Assembly: GCA_963705525.1 (NCBI GenBank) | Contig: CAVPJW010000006.1 | Span: forward strand, 62,001-126,000 | Source: CAVPJW01 sp963705525 | GTDB taxonomy: Bacteria > Acidobacteriota > Vicinamibacteria > Vicinamibacterales > CAVPJW01 | Direction of reading: 5' to 3' | DNA: 64,000 nt | The notes under the pieces: model-generated | The model's input: only the letters and a program-made list of their open reading frames with translations | Databases searched by the model: none | Told to the model about the DNA's origin: nothing | Position numbers and translations under genes: made by a program | Shown here: positions 16,401 to 26,539 of the stretch, one piece after another | Numbering within the stretch: the stretch's first letter is position 1 | How the letters are laid out: every line of letters starts with the position of its first letter

Positions 16401-17667
16401 CGATGGCACCGGTGTTGGCCGCGAAGGCCAGGAACTGCGCGGGGCCGTAGCGCCGCGACCGGTACACGATCGTCCAGTCCAGCCACAGCAGCGCGAGCCC
16501 AATCAGCAGGAAATCGAGGGCCGTAATTGGCGCCATCAGGCCCGGCCGAATGCTTCCGAACGCCTCCCAGGGGTTTTGATCGACGAAGAACAACTGGTCG
16601 ATGCCAAGGTCCCAGCCGACGAGGTGCTCCGACAGGGTCAGCAGACCCAGCGACGCGACGACCAGCGCCAACACCTGGCCGACGAGCTTCCTGATTGCCT
16701 GAGGGTGTTGCGTGTCCCGGCTCCGGAGCAGCCACAAAGAGCAGCCACACAACATCAGGCCGATGGCGGCGTTCGGCTTGATGATCACCTGGCCGGGGAT
16801 GACGCTCTTCAGGACAGTGATGCCGAACGTCCAGCCGATCAGACCGAGCAGTCCGACCGCGATCGAAAAGAGACTGGCGAGCGCGACGAAGCGGTTCAGG
16901 CTCTGCACCACGTCAGCGTCCGACACCGCGATCACGGGCTTTCGGGCGGACGTCGAGATAGAGCGGGCCGCGGCCATTACCCCAATCACCTTGCCACCGT
17001 CATCGCGATGAAGCGACGCGTTGTAGAGCACGGAGGTCACGTGCCCATCCCGGTGACGGAGCTCCAGCGGACGATCTCGCACAAAACCTTCGCGAAGAGC
17101 CTCGCGATACGCAGCGCGGGCTTTCTCCGGCTCGGTGAAGCAATCCGAGAAGTCCGCCCCGATGAGCGCCGCACGAGAACGACCGGTCAGGCTCTCGATG
17201 GCGGAATTGATGTCGTTGATCTTGCCGTCAGACCCGATCGTGACGAGCGCATCGAGGCTTGCCTCGAGCAGGCTTCGATTGTGGACGGTCGCCAGCCTGG
17301 TCTCTCTTCTGGCCGCCTCCGCTTCCGCCGCGTGCCGTTTGGCCAGTTCCGACAGCTGGCCTGCCGTGATGGCGGTCACGAGAAACGCGGCGAGCGCGAC
17401 CCAATTCTGCGGGTCAGCGATCGTCAGCGTGTAAACGGGCGGCAGGAAGAAGAAGTTGAAGCACAGCACGCCGACGACGGACGCCAGCAACGCCGGCCAG
17501 CTCCCCCAGGCGGTTGCAACGAGAAGCACCACCAGCAGATAGGCCAGCGCGACGGTCGTGTCATTCAGTGTTTCGTGAAACGGCGCACAGATCGTGGTGA
17601 CGATGGCAATGCCCGCCATGGCGGTTGCGTAGCCCATCCACCTGCGCTCGACGAAGTTGGTTAGCAT
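13477..17667 (-). CDS. Multidomain membrane sensor with SpoIIE phosphatase and RsbW-like kinase domains
   Basis: 1396 residues in one uninterrupted frame. Order: four-helix DUF4118-like membrane domain (about 12-105); PAS (about 130-240); a second membrane block of about eight helices (about 257-530); two PAS_3-type domains (about 555-665 and 685-795); GAF (about 815-970); coiled linker; SpoIIE/PP2C phosphatase (about 1015-1253; GDFYDFF, VADVMGKGIPAAL, FYSDGITDMRN, DDLTCVAL); and an RsbW/SpoIIAB-type HATPase (about 1265-1392; ELAVNEAASNIIKHAY, GFGLYLI). No HisKA domain is visible. Phosphatase and anti-sigma-type kinase, normally opposing separate proteins, are in one chain. The STAS substrate is encoded 14 bases downstream. 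The likely role is membrane or redox sensing that sets the phosphorylation of the STAS protein (inferred). Confidence 0.9.
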   Translation of the reverse strand: MLTNFVERRWMGYATAMAGIAIVTTICAPFHETLNDTTVALAYLLVVLLVATAWGSWPALLASVVGVLCFNFFFLPPVYTLTIADPQNWVALAAFLVTAITAGQLSELAKRHAAEAEAARRETRLATVHNRSLLEASLDALVTIGSDGKINDINSAIESLTGRSRAALIGADFSDCFTEPEKARAAYREALREGFVRDRPLELRHRDGHVTSVLYNASLHRDDGGKVIGVMAAARSISTSARKPVIAVSDADVVQSLNRFVALASLFSIAVGLLGLIGWTFGITVLKSVIPGQVIIKPNAAIGLMLCGCSLWLLRSRDTQHPQAIRKLVGQVLALVVASLGLLTLSEHLVGWDLGIDQLFFVDQNPWEAFGSIRPGLMAPITALDFLLIGLALLWLDWTIVYRSRRYGPAQFLAFAANTGAIVGLLDFILGSHTSYTHIALQTSIVLFVLSFAVACARTGWGLGALFASSSDGGMLTRRLWPATIVVPLLIGTVSWKAYAAGLFSEWSGITVMIVAMITLLAGLTVLSGQSIDQSDAERRLAEGSLHRSEEELREAQRLARVGSWWWDPRTDTVTWSEGLYRIAARDPKMPPPRFSEHSRFYTAESLARLTAAVEQALQAGTPFALELELERADGSIRSVTSRGEAERDTDGRVVLVRGTVHDVTEHKQAEQALRTSEANLNRAQEIAHIGSWHLDLTRDRLTWSDEVFRIFGVPKGTALTYESFLGSIHPADRDAVDKAWAAAMRGAPYDIEHRVVVSGALKWVRERAEIEFDTDGRAVQGIGTVQEITERKRAQEELLRINRAHRALSSCNQALIRATEESAWLAQVCRIIVDEAGYRFCWVGLAEHDEAKTVTAVAQAGVDEGYLKAVSVTWADADHRLGPTGTCIRTGQTQIVKDTATDLMFAPWRGEALKRGYASMVAIPLVVDAERFGALSIYAAESEAFRDEEVTLLSELAGDLSYGVTTLRVRAEQLRGEEEIRTLNAELEDRVRARTADLEAAHEREGQVGFRIQQMLLLTQPPTDVAGLRVAALTIPSQRIDGDFYDFFKHENQCLDVIVADVMGKGIPAALLAGATKSNFLEALCHLMAMSKGALPEPKEIVTLAHADMVRQLIDLESFVTLSYARLDLNRRVLDLVDCGHTGMMVVRAGTSLCETLHGNNLPLGIREGEIFDQMAIPFESGDLFLFYSDGITDMRNRDGELFGADRLSEFVRINRALEPEALVNAIRQAAVTFAQSDRLTDDLTCVALKVGDPQHPLARSELEIDSDLKELSRVREFVRNFCRTVPEGLFDQEDVAQFELAVNEAASNIIKHAYHGRADQRIQLDAEMIPSRVSIRLHHLGDSFDPATVPPPALDGSRESGFGLYLITKSVDDVRYSRDERGRNCITLVKVLNS

Positions 17668-17942
17668 GGCTTCGAAACCTTGTGTTCACGACGCGATTCG
17701 ACGCAACGTTACCCGCGGCACCGACACACCCAACGCACTTTCACGTTTGTGGCGGCTCGAGGACACGCCTGTGGTATCCATAGCGATCGTCGATCCAGCG
17801 GAGCGTCGAAGAACCAGCCCTTGTTCGTCTGTCGCTCCCGAATTTCTGACAGAAAACCCCATAGGGATCGTGCCACAAGTGAAGGTGTTTTCTTGTACAT
17901 GATGTCAGGGCTGGACGGCGCCCACATCGTAGAGGACCGCAC

Positions 17943-18301
17943 ATGGAAATCATTCTGATCCTGCCACTCATCGTGCTCGCCGGTGTGTTTGCCATGGCGG
18001 AAATCGCGTTTGTCTCTGTCCGGAAGCCCCGGCTTCAACAATGGGCCGACCACGGGAACACGAGCTGCTGAATCTCGGCAAGCTGCCGGGCGAAGATCGA
18101 GACAGCTATCTGACGCTCGGCGGGCTCGTCACGATGAGAATCGGCCGCATTCCCGTGGCCGCCGACAGGTTCGAAGCCGCGGGCTTGCGCTTTGAGGTCG
18201 TTGACATGGATGGGAAGCGTGTCGATAAGGTGCTCGTCGAGCATCTGCCGTTATCCGATAGCGTGAACAGAGAGGATCCGGAACCCCGGCGGGCTTCCTG
18301 A
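17943..18301 (+). pseudogene. Remnant of a CorC/HlyC-family transporter gene with large internal deletion
   Basis: From ATG 17943 the frame encodes the family N-terminus (MEIILILPLIVLAGVFAMAE, then VRKPRLQQWAD) and stops at 18071 after about 42 residues. An overlapping second frame (about 18050-18301) encodes the normal family C-terminus (LLNLGKLPGEDRDSYLTLGG, then RFEVVDMDGKRVDKVLVEHL). The CNNM membrane domain remainder, the CBS pair and most of the transporter-associated domain are missing: roughly 300 residues against a usual length of about 430. Either a real deletion with a junction near 18050-18062 or an assembly collapse would explain this. It lies just upstream of the flavoprotein gene at 18304. 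Confidence 0.75.
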
Positions 18302-18303
18302 CC

Positions 18304-21300
18304 GTGCCCACGACAAAGCTCGGCGTCTCCGGCTACACATTTGGTGACCTGCACGATCCCGATCGTCTCGCGTCACTGTACGAACGCTTCTGCGAGGAAG
18401 TCGAGGCCGCTGACCCCGAGCTGTGGCATGAGTGGGACGCGTATCGCTCGACGCCTGACGTGCCGCGCGCGCCGATCGCGTTGTCGAATCTGCTCGTCGC
18501 GCTGGCGCCGCACGTGAGCCGCTTCGTCACGCGTCTCTTTCACCTTCAGCCGAGCGTTGACGCGCTGACGGCCATCACGCGCGACCAGGACGATTTGTTT
18601 CGCTTCAAGGTGGACTTCGTCCGCCGGCGCGTGCTCCCGCTCGTGAAGGGAGGCGCGCCGCGTCGTGTCGACGCCGGATGACGAGGCCGTCGTCGCGACG
18701 TTGATCATGGGCCTGCCCGGGGCCCCTCCGGGCGGCCAGGACCTGGAGCTCGCCGTGGCGCGCGCCGGCTGCGCGTTGATGGACATCGAGAGAGCAGGCG
18801 GTGGCCAAGTCACCTCGCAGGTCGACAGCCTCAAGCGCTGGTGCGCGGCGCGGCTGCACGATCGGGCGTATCGCGACTGGGTGATATTCCGGTTTCCCGA
18901 AACGCTCGATTACTGGCGCCTCGTCGACGTGCAGCGGCCGCGGCCGGACCTGCCGGAGTGGATGGTCGGCCCCGACGATCGGCTGCGCCGCCGCGACGGC
19001 TTCAGGCTGACCGACGCGCGCATGAGGCCGCGCGAAGTCCTGAGCGAGATCCATTACTGCGTGCTGTGCCACGAACGCGACAAGGATTCGTGCTCGAAAG
19101 GGCTCGCGAGCCCGGAAGCAGGCCCCGGAAATGAGCAGGCCGGGAAGATTGCGCGCAACCCGCTCGGCATCGAGCTCGGTGGCTGCCCGCTCGACGAAAA
19201 GATTTCCGAGATGCACATGCTGCGGAAGGCGGGCGATGCGATCGGCGCGCTCGCGCTCGTCACTCTCGACAACCCCATGTGCCCTGGCACCGGCCATCGC
19301 ATCTGCAACGACTGCATGAAGTCGTGCATCTACCAGAAGCAGGAGCCGGTCAACATCCCGCAGATCGAAACCGGCGTACTGACCGACGTGCTGCAGATGC
19401 CGTGGGGCGTCGAGATTTACGGCCTGCTGACGCGGTGGAATCCGCTGAACGTGCGGCGGCCCCATGCGCTGCCGTACAACGGCAAGAACATCCTCGTCGC
19501 CGGCCTCGGGCCCGCCGGCTACACGCTCGCTCACTACCTCGTGAACGAAGGGTTCGGTGTCGTCGGCATCGACGGTCTGAAGATCGAGCCGCTGCCAGTG
19601 GCGCTTGTCGGCACGGATGACACGCCGCCCCGGCCGGTCCGCGACTGGAGTGAGATCTATCGCCAGCTCGACGATCGTGTGCTCGAAGGCTTCGGCGGCG
19701 TGTCGGAGTACGGCATCACCGTACGGTGGGACAAGAACTTCCTGACACTGCTGCACCTGACACTGGCGCGGCGGCGCCGCCTGAAGATCTATGGCGGCAT
19801 CCGCTTCGGCGGCACGCTGTCGATCGAAGACGCGTGGACGTACGGGATTCGATCACGTGGCGATTGCGACCGGCGCCGGTCGTCCGACCGTCATCGACAT
19901 GAAGAACAACCTGATCCGCGGGATCAGAAAAGCGAGCGACTTCCTCATGGCGCTGCAGCTCACGGGGGCGTTCAAACGCGAAGCCCTGCCGAACCTGCAG
20001 GCGCGCGTGCCGGCCGTCGTGATCGGCGGTGGCCTGACGGCGATCGACACCGCCACGGAGCTGATGGCGTACTACCCGCTGCAGGTCGAAAAGACGCTCC
20101 AGCGGTACGACATCCTCACCGCGGAATGTGGCGAGGCGCGCGTCCGCGGCTCCTACGACGCCGAGGAGCTTGAGCTGCTCGACGAGTATCTGGCGCACGG
20201 CCGCGCGGTCCGTGCCGAGCGGGCACGAGCCGAGGCGGCGGGCGAAGCGCCCAATTTCATCCCGCTCGTGCGAGCCTGGGGTGGCGTCACCATCGCCTAT
20301 CGCAAACGCATGGTGGATTCCCCGCGTACCGCCTGAACCATGAAGAAGTCATCAAGGCCCTCGAAGAGGGCGTCGCGTTCGCGGAGAACCTCACACCGAT
20401 CGAAGCTGTTCCTGACGAGCGCGGCGCCGTGGAGGCAATGATTTTCAACCGCGAGGGGCAGAGCGCGGCACGAAGAGCGCTGCCCGCCCGTACGGTTCTC
20501 GTCGCCGCTGGGACGACGCCGAACATCACGTACGAGAAGGAGATCACAGGCACCTTTCAGCTCGACGCGCAGAAGAAGTTCTTCCAGCCGCACGTGGTGT
20601 CCCGTGGTGGCGACGGCCGCTTCAGTGTGAGCCCGGACGCGAACGGGTTTCTTCACGTCATACGAGGCCGACGGCCGCTTCGTGAGTTATTACGGCGACA
20701 ACCATCCGCGCTACGCCGGTAACGTCGTGAAGGCGATGGCGTCGGCGAAGGACGGCTTTCCGCACGTCGTCAGTCTGTTCGCGGCGCAATTGTCCTCGCT
20801 GGATGCTTCGACACAGGGCGTTCGAGACGCGGTGTGGTCGGCGCTCGTGCAGCGCCTCGATGCCGACTTCAAGGCGCACGTCCACGACGTGGTGCGGCTC
20901 ACGCCCACCATCGTCGAACTGGTCGTCAAGGCGCCCGCCGCCGCGCGCCATTTCCGCCCGGGCCAGTTCTACCGGTTGCAGAATTACGAGTCGGTCGCTC
21001 CTCGCGTGGAAGCGGTCCCGCTGCTGATGGAAGGCATCGCGCTGACCGGCGCCTCGGTCGACAAGGAAAGGGGGCTGTTATCGCTGATCGCGCTCGAACT
21101 CGGCGTGTCGAGCCGGCTGGTGTCGTTCTTGAAGAGGGGCGAGCCCGTCGTCGTCATGGGACCGACCGGCGCGCCGACCAAGATTCCCGAGCATCGGAAC
21201 GTCCTGCTGCTCGGCGGTGGTCTGGGCAACGCCGTGCTCTTTTCGATCGCCAGGGCGATGCGCGAGGCCGGCAACACGGTGATCTATTTCGCCGGCTATA

Positions 21301-21842
21301 ACAAAGGTGAAGACCTGTTCAAGCGCGAGACCATCGAAGCGGCGACCGATCAGGTGATTTGGAGCACCGACACCGGTGCCGTGGTCGAACCCAGCCGCCC
21401 GCAGGACGCCCACTTCCGCGGCAACATCGTGCAGGCGATGCTCGCGTACCAGAGCGGCGAGCTGGGCGATTGCGTCGTGCCGCTACACACCGTCGATCGC
21501 ATCATCGCGATTGGATCGGATCGCATGATGGCCGCGGTCAAAGCAGCGCGGCACGGCGTGCTCGAGTCCTGTTTGAAGAAGGACCACGTCGGCATCGCCA
21601 GCATCAACTCGCCCATGCAGTGCATGATGAAAGAGGTGTGCGCGCAATGCCTGCAGAAGCACATCGATCCCGTCACCGGGCAGGAGACGATCATCTTCTC
21701 CTGTTTCAACCAGGATCAGGAGATGGATCGCGTGGACTTCGTCAATCTCGCCGCGCGCCTCCGGCAGAACACCGTGCAGGAGAAGCTCTCCAATCTCTGG
21801 CTCGATCATCTGCTGAGCGGCCGAATGCTCGCGCATGTCTGA
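18304..21842 (+). CDS. Nfn/PyrK-like FAD-NAD(P) iron-sulfur oxidoreductase (frameshifted)
   Basis: One gene of about 1178 residues split over five frames by indels near 18661 (+1), 19851 (+1), 20315 (-1) and 20652 (+1). The N-terminal 120 residues (YERFCEEVEAADPELWHEWD onward) are helical and not assigned. Next is a GltD-like part: cysteine motif CVLCHERDKDSC, then GCPLDEKISEMHML and CPGTGHRICNDCMKSC, suggesting two 4Fe-4S clusters, followed by dinucleotide folds (VAGLGPAGYTLAHYL; VIGGGLTAIDTATEL). The C-terminal 380 residues are a ferredoxin-reductase/PyrK-like module (FRPGQFYRLQNYE; GGGLGNAVLF) with a candidate 2Fe-2S motif CMMKEVCAQCLQ. The layout equals NfnB plus NfnA fused. It is convergent with the nifJ operon, so transfer between reduced ferredoxin and NAD(P) is a fair inference. 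Start is GTG 18304. Confidence 0.8.
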
Positions 21843-21858
21843 ACCGGCCGCCGCGTAT

Positions 21859-22851
21859 CAGACTCGCCAACCCTGCAGCATGAGCATGTAGTTCGCCCGT
21901 TCGTACGCGTCCGGGTCGGGCACCTTGAAGAGGCTCATGTTGCCCCGCATCTCAGCGAGCGAAGGCCACTCGTGTTCCGTGCATCCACGCCGCGAGGTCG
22001 TTCAGCACCGTGCGGAGATGCCCAGGCCCGTGCATCAGGAGCGCCGAGACCATCTGCGTGACATGTGCGCCGGCCATCGTGGCTTTGACGACGTCGACGG
22101 CGGTGTGCACGCCGCCGGTGACCGCAAGCGACGCCCGGACGCGCCCGGAGAGGATCGCCATCCAGTGCAGGCGAAGGCGCAACTCCGAGGAATCCGAAAG
22201 GTGCAGCGTGCGCGTCGCCGCCAGTTCCTCTGCATCGATGTCGGGTTGGTAGAAACGGTTGAAGAGGACCAGCCCATCGGCGCCGGCCCGGTCGAGCTCC
22301 CGGGCGAGGTGGGCGAGCGCGGTATAGAACGGGGACAGCTTGACGGCCACCGGGATCGTGACGGCCTGTTTCACCTCCCGCACTGTTTCAATGGCCTGGC
22401 GCTCGATGTCCGCGCTGGTCGTCTCCGGGTCGGTCGCGATGCGATAGAGGTTCAGCTCCAGCGCGTCCGCGCCGGCTTGCGCCATCAGACCGGCGTATTC
22501 GATCCAGCCGCCGGGCGTCGCGCCGTTCAGCGACGCGATGACGGGAATGCGGACCGCTTCCTTCGCTCGTCGCAGGTGCTCCAGGTACTGGACGGGGCCC
22601 AGGGCGAAGGCGTGGGGGCTGGGAAAGTAGCTGGCGGCCTCGGCGAACGATTCTCCGGGGTTGTCGAGATTGATGTACTCCGCCAGCTGCTCCCGTGTGA
22701 TCTGCTCTTCGAAGAGCGATCGCAGGACGATGGCCGCGGCGCCGGCGTCCTCGAGGCGCTTGACGCCGTCGAGGTCATCGGCCAGCGGTGACGCTCCCAC
22801 CACCAGCGGATGGGGAAGCCTCATCCCGAGGTATGCCGTAGTGAGGTCCAC
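21859..22851 (-). CDS. Dihydroorotate-dehydrogenase-like flavoprotein (frameshifted near 3' end)
   Basis: Restored length is 330 residues: a TIM barrel of the PyrD/PreA family. It opens MDLTTAYLGMRLPHPLVVGA and has VKLSPFYTALAHLA and the FMN phosphate loop AVTGGVHTAVDVVKATMAGA. A one-base insertion near 21978 ends the long frame early (MHGTRVAFAR, stop at 21952). In the next frame the family C-terminus continues (EHEWPSLAEMRGNMSLFKV), and a one-base loss near 21900 returns to YMLMLQGWRV. Start is GTG 22851, one base after the nifJ stop, so translation is coupled. This subfamily is often found beside nifJ rather than with pyrimidine genes; its reaction is not established. Confidence 0.82.
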
Positions 22852-22852
22852 G

Positions 22853-25800
22853 TTATTCCTTCCCTTCTGGTGCGGCTTGCGGCGCCTTGTCGCCGGTCGT
22901 CACCTCGGGCTGCGGCACCGTGATGCCCGCGAGCTGCTGGTACACGGCGTAGCGCTGACGGGCCTCTTCCTGCGCGTCCTTGAGGAACCCTCTGAAGCGG
23001 GCGGGGTCGCTGCGCTCGACGACCCGGAACCGCGACTCGTTGCGCATGTACTCGGCGACGAGCGGCTTCGGGGGCCCATAGTCGAGATGCATCGGCGGCT
23101 CTCCCTTGGCGATGCGCCGCGGATCGAAGCGGTAGAGCGGCCAGACACCCGAGTCGACCGCCAGCTTCTGTTGGGTCGCGCCGTGCGCCATGTCGTAGCC
23201 GTGCGCGATGCAGTGGCTGTAGGCGATGATGAGCGACGTCCCCGGGTACGCCTCGGCTTCGAGAAAGGCCTGGACGGTCTGGCTCATCTTCGCGCCGAAC
23301 GCCACGCGCGCCACATAGACGTGGCCGTACATGTTGGCGAGCAGGCCGAGGTCCTTCTTCTGTGTCGTCTTGCCGGCCGACGCGAACTTGGCGACGGCGC
23401 CGAGCGGCGTCGCCTTCGACTGCTGGCCGCCGGTATTTGAATAGACCTCCGTGTCGAGCACGAGGATGTTCACGTCACGCTGGCTGGCCAGGACGTGGTC
23501 GAGGCCGCCGTACCCGATGTCGTAGGCCCACCCATCGCCCCCCACCAGCCAGATGCTCTTTTTCACGAGGTAATCGGCGAGCGCTTCGAGGCGGCGCGCC
23601 TCGGCCGTGGTGAGCGGCGCGAGCACCTGTCGCAACGCGCGCACCCGCTCTCGCTGCAACCGGATCCCCGCTTCCGTTGTCTGGTCGGCGTCGAGCAGCT
23701 CGCGGGTGAGGCGCTCGCCGATCGGTCCGGCCATGTATTCCACCAGCGCGCGCGCCGCGCGTGTGTGACTGTCGACGCCGAGACGCATGCCGAGGCCAAA
23801 TTCCGCGTTGTCCTCGAAGAGCGAGTTCGACCACGCCGGCCCTCGCCCGTCGTGGTTCGTCGTGAACGGCGTGGTCGGCAGGTTGCCGCCGTAAATCGAC
23901 GAGCAGCCCGTGGCGTTCGCCACGAGGGCGCGGTCGCCGAAGAGTTGCGTGAGCAGCTTGATGTACGGCGTTTCACCGCACCCGGCGCACGCCCCCGAGT
24001 ATTCGAACAGCGGCTCGAGGAACTGCGAGGTCTTGTGGTCGACCTTCGGCAGATCGACGCGCGCGGTGTCGGGCAGGTCGAGGAAGAACGCGTAGTTGTC
24101 CCGCTCGGCGTCGCGGAGCGGCGCTTGCGGGTGCATGTCGATCGCTTTGTGCCGGGGGTTCGTCCGATCCTTGGCCGGGCAGACGTTCACGCACAGGTTG
24201 CAGCCCGTGCAGTCCTCCGGCGCCACCTGAATCGTGTACGCCCGCGCTTTGAACTCGAGCCCTTTGTAGGGCACGGACTTGAACGTCGGCGGCGCGCCGG
24301 CAAGCGGAGCCGTCGTCGTACACCTTGGCCCGGATGGCCGCATGCGGACATACCAGCACACATTGATTGCACTGGATGCAGATGCCCGCATCCCACACCG
24401 GAATCTCGAGCGCGAGGTTCCGCTTCTCCCATTTCGCCGTGCCGACCGGCCACGTGCCGTCTACCGGAAACGCGCTCACCGGCAGGAGGTCACCCTTGCC
24501 GGCCAGGAGCACGGCCGTGATCCGCTGGACGAAGTCAGGCGCCAGTGCGGACACCAGCGGCGGACGGGCGTGCGTCGCGGTGACGCCCGACGGGACCGAC
24601 ACCTCCTGCAGGTGAGCGAGCGTCGCGTCGACCGCCTCGAAGTTGCGTTTCACGACCTCCGCGCCGCGCTTGCTGTAGGTCTTCTCGATCGCGTGCTTGA
24701 TCTGCGCGATCGCCTCGCTCGCGCGGCAGGACGCCGGAGATCGCGAAGAAGCAGGTCTGCATGATCGTGTTGATCCGGCCGCCCATGCCAGTCTTGCGCG
24801 CCACCGCGGACGCATCGATCGTGTAGAAGCGAATGTGCTTGTCGATCAGCTGCTCCTGCACCTCGCGCGGCAGCCACTCCCAGACCTCGTCGGCCGCGTA
24901 GGGCGCGTTCAGCAGGAACACCGCTCCATCCGCCGCGTGTTCGAGCACGTCGACCCGTTCCAGGAACTCGAATTGATGGCACGCGACGAACCGGGCCTTC
25001 GAGATCAGGTAGGCCGATCGGATCGGACGAGGGCTCATGCGCAGGTGGGAAACCGTCGTCGCGCCTGCTTTCTTGGAGTCGTAGACGAAGTAGCCCTGCA
25101 CGTGCAGATCGGTCTCTTCCCCGATGATCTTGATCGAGTTCTTGTTCGCGCCAACGGTGCCGTCGGCGCCGAGGCCATAGAAGAGCGCCGTCGTGACGTC
25201 GGCCGGCTCCGTCATCGAACGTGTCGTCGTACGCGAGCGACGTGTGGGTGACATCGTCCATGATGCCGACGGTGAAATGATTCTTCGGCCGCGCCTGCGC
25301 GAGCGTGTCGAAGATCGCCTTCACCATGGCGGGCGTGAACTCTTTGGACGACAGGCCGTAGCGGCCGCCCACGACGACCGGTTCGGCCGCGAAGGCGCAC
25401 GTGCCGTCCGCGCGCGCCTCGGCGAGGGCGGTGACCACGTCCTGATAGAGCGGCTCGCCGAGCGCGCCCGGTTCCTTGGTGCGGTCCATCACCGCGATCG
25501 CCCGAACCGATCGCGGCAGCGCGCGCAGGAACGCCGCGATCGAGAACGGCCGAAACAGGTGCACCTTCAGCACGCCGACCTTGTCGCCACGCGCCGCGAG
25601 ATGGTCGACCGTCTCGTGCACGGTGTCGGCGCCAGATCCCATGATCACGACGACCCGCTCGGCCTCGGGATGGCCCGCGTACTCGAACAAGCCGTACCGC
25701 CGGCCCGTGAGCGCGGCGAATCGCGCCATCAACTGCTCCACGATGTCCGGGCAGGCGCGATAGAAGAGGTTCGCCGCTTCGCGCGCCTGGAAGAACGTGT

Positions 25801-26472
25801 CGGGGTTCTGCGCGGTTCCCCGCAGCACGGGATGGTCGGGCGTGAGCGCCCGCGCGGCGGTGAGCCGCCACCTGGTCTTCCGACAAGCAGCGCCCTCAGG
25901 TCGTCGTCGGTGAGCTCCTCGATCTTCGACACCTCGTGCGACGTCCGAAAGCCGTCGAAAAAGTGCATGAACGGGACGCGCGACTCGAGCGTCGCCGCGT
26001 GCGCGATGGCCGCGAAGTCGTGCGCCTCCTGCACGGACGAGGCGCTGAGCATCGCGAAGCCGGTGGTCCGGCACGCCATGACGTCCGAGTGGTCGCCGAA
26101 AATGGACAAGGCGTGGGTGGCGATGGTCCGCGCCGCGACGTGCATGGTGAAAGGGGTCAGCTCTCCCGCGATCTTGAACATGTTGGGGATCATCAGGAGC
26201 AGCCCCTGCGACGCCGTGAAGGTCGTCGACAGGGCGCCGGCCTGCAGCGCGCCGTGCACCGCTCCCGCGGCACCGGCCTCCGACTGCATCTCGACGACGT
26301 CCGGGACGTTGCCCCAGAGGTTGCGTCGGCCCTGATTCGACCACTCGTCGGAGAGCTCGCCCATCGCCGACGAGGGCGTGATGGGATAGATCGCGATCAC
26401 TTCGCTCACGCGGTGCGCGACAGACGCCGCCGCTTCGTTGCCGTCCACCGTTATCGTCCGCCGCTCGGTCAT
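22853..26472 (-). CDS. nifJ: Pyruvate:ferredoxin/flavodoxin oxidoreductase (frameshifted)
   Basis: Restored length is about 1204 residues, normal for the single-chain enzyme that converts pyruvate and CoA to acetyl-CoA and CO2 with reduction of ferredoxin. Order: pyrimidine-binding domain (AIYPITPSSAMGELSDEW), domain II with the CoA region, EKR-type linker, a 2x4Fe-4S ferredoxin domain (CIQCNQCVLVCP and CTGCNLCVNVCP), the proximal cluster (CAGCGETPY) and the TPP domain (GGDGWAYDIGYGGLDH). Removing single bases near 25888, 25861, 25217, 24727 and 24307 makes it one frame; all five are insertions. ATG 26472 follows GGGAG. It sits 67 bases after glgP and is coupled to the PyrD-like gene. Confidence 0.9.
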
Positions 26473-26539
26473 ACATTTCTCCCGGAATACTGAGGCGCGT
26501 CGCCCCGCTCGGACGGCCGCACCTTGATTCCCTGTCAGG

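Noticed and set aside
13693..17664. 1323-codon open frame on the + strand
   Set aside because: It is antisense to the 1396-residue sensor protein, which has clear domains throughout. The predicted protein is low-complexity, rich in Arg, Gln and His, a typical high-GC shadow.
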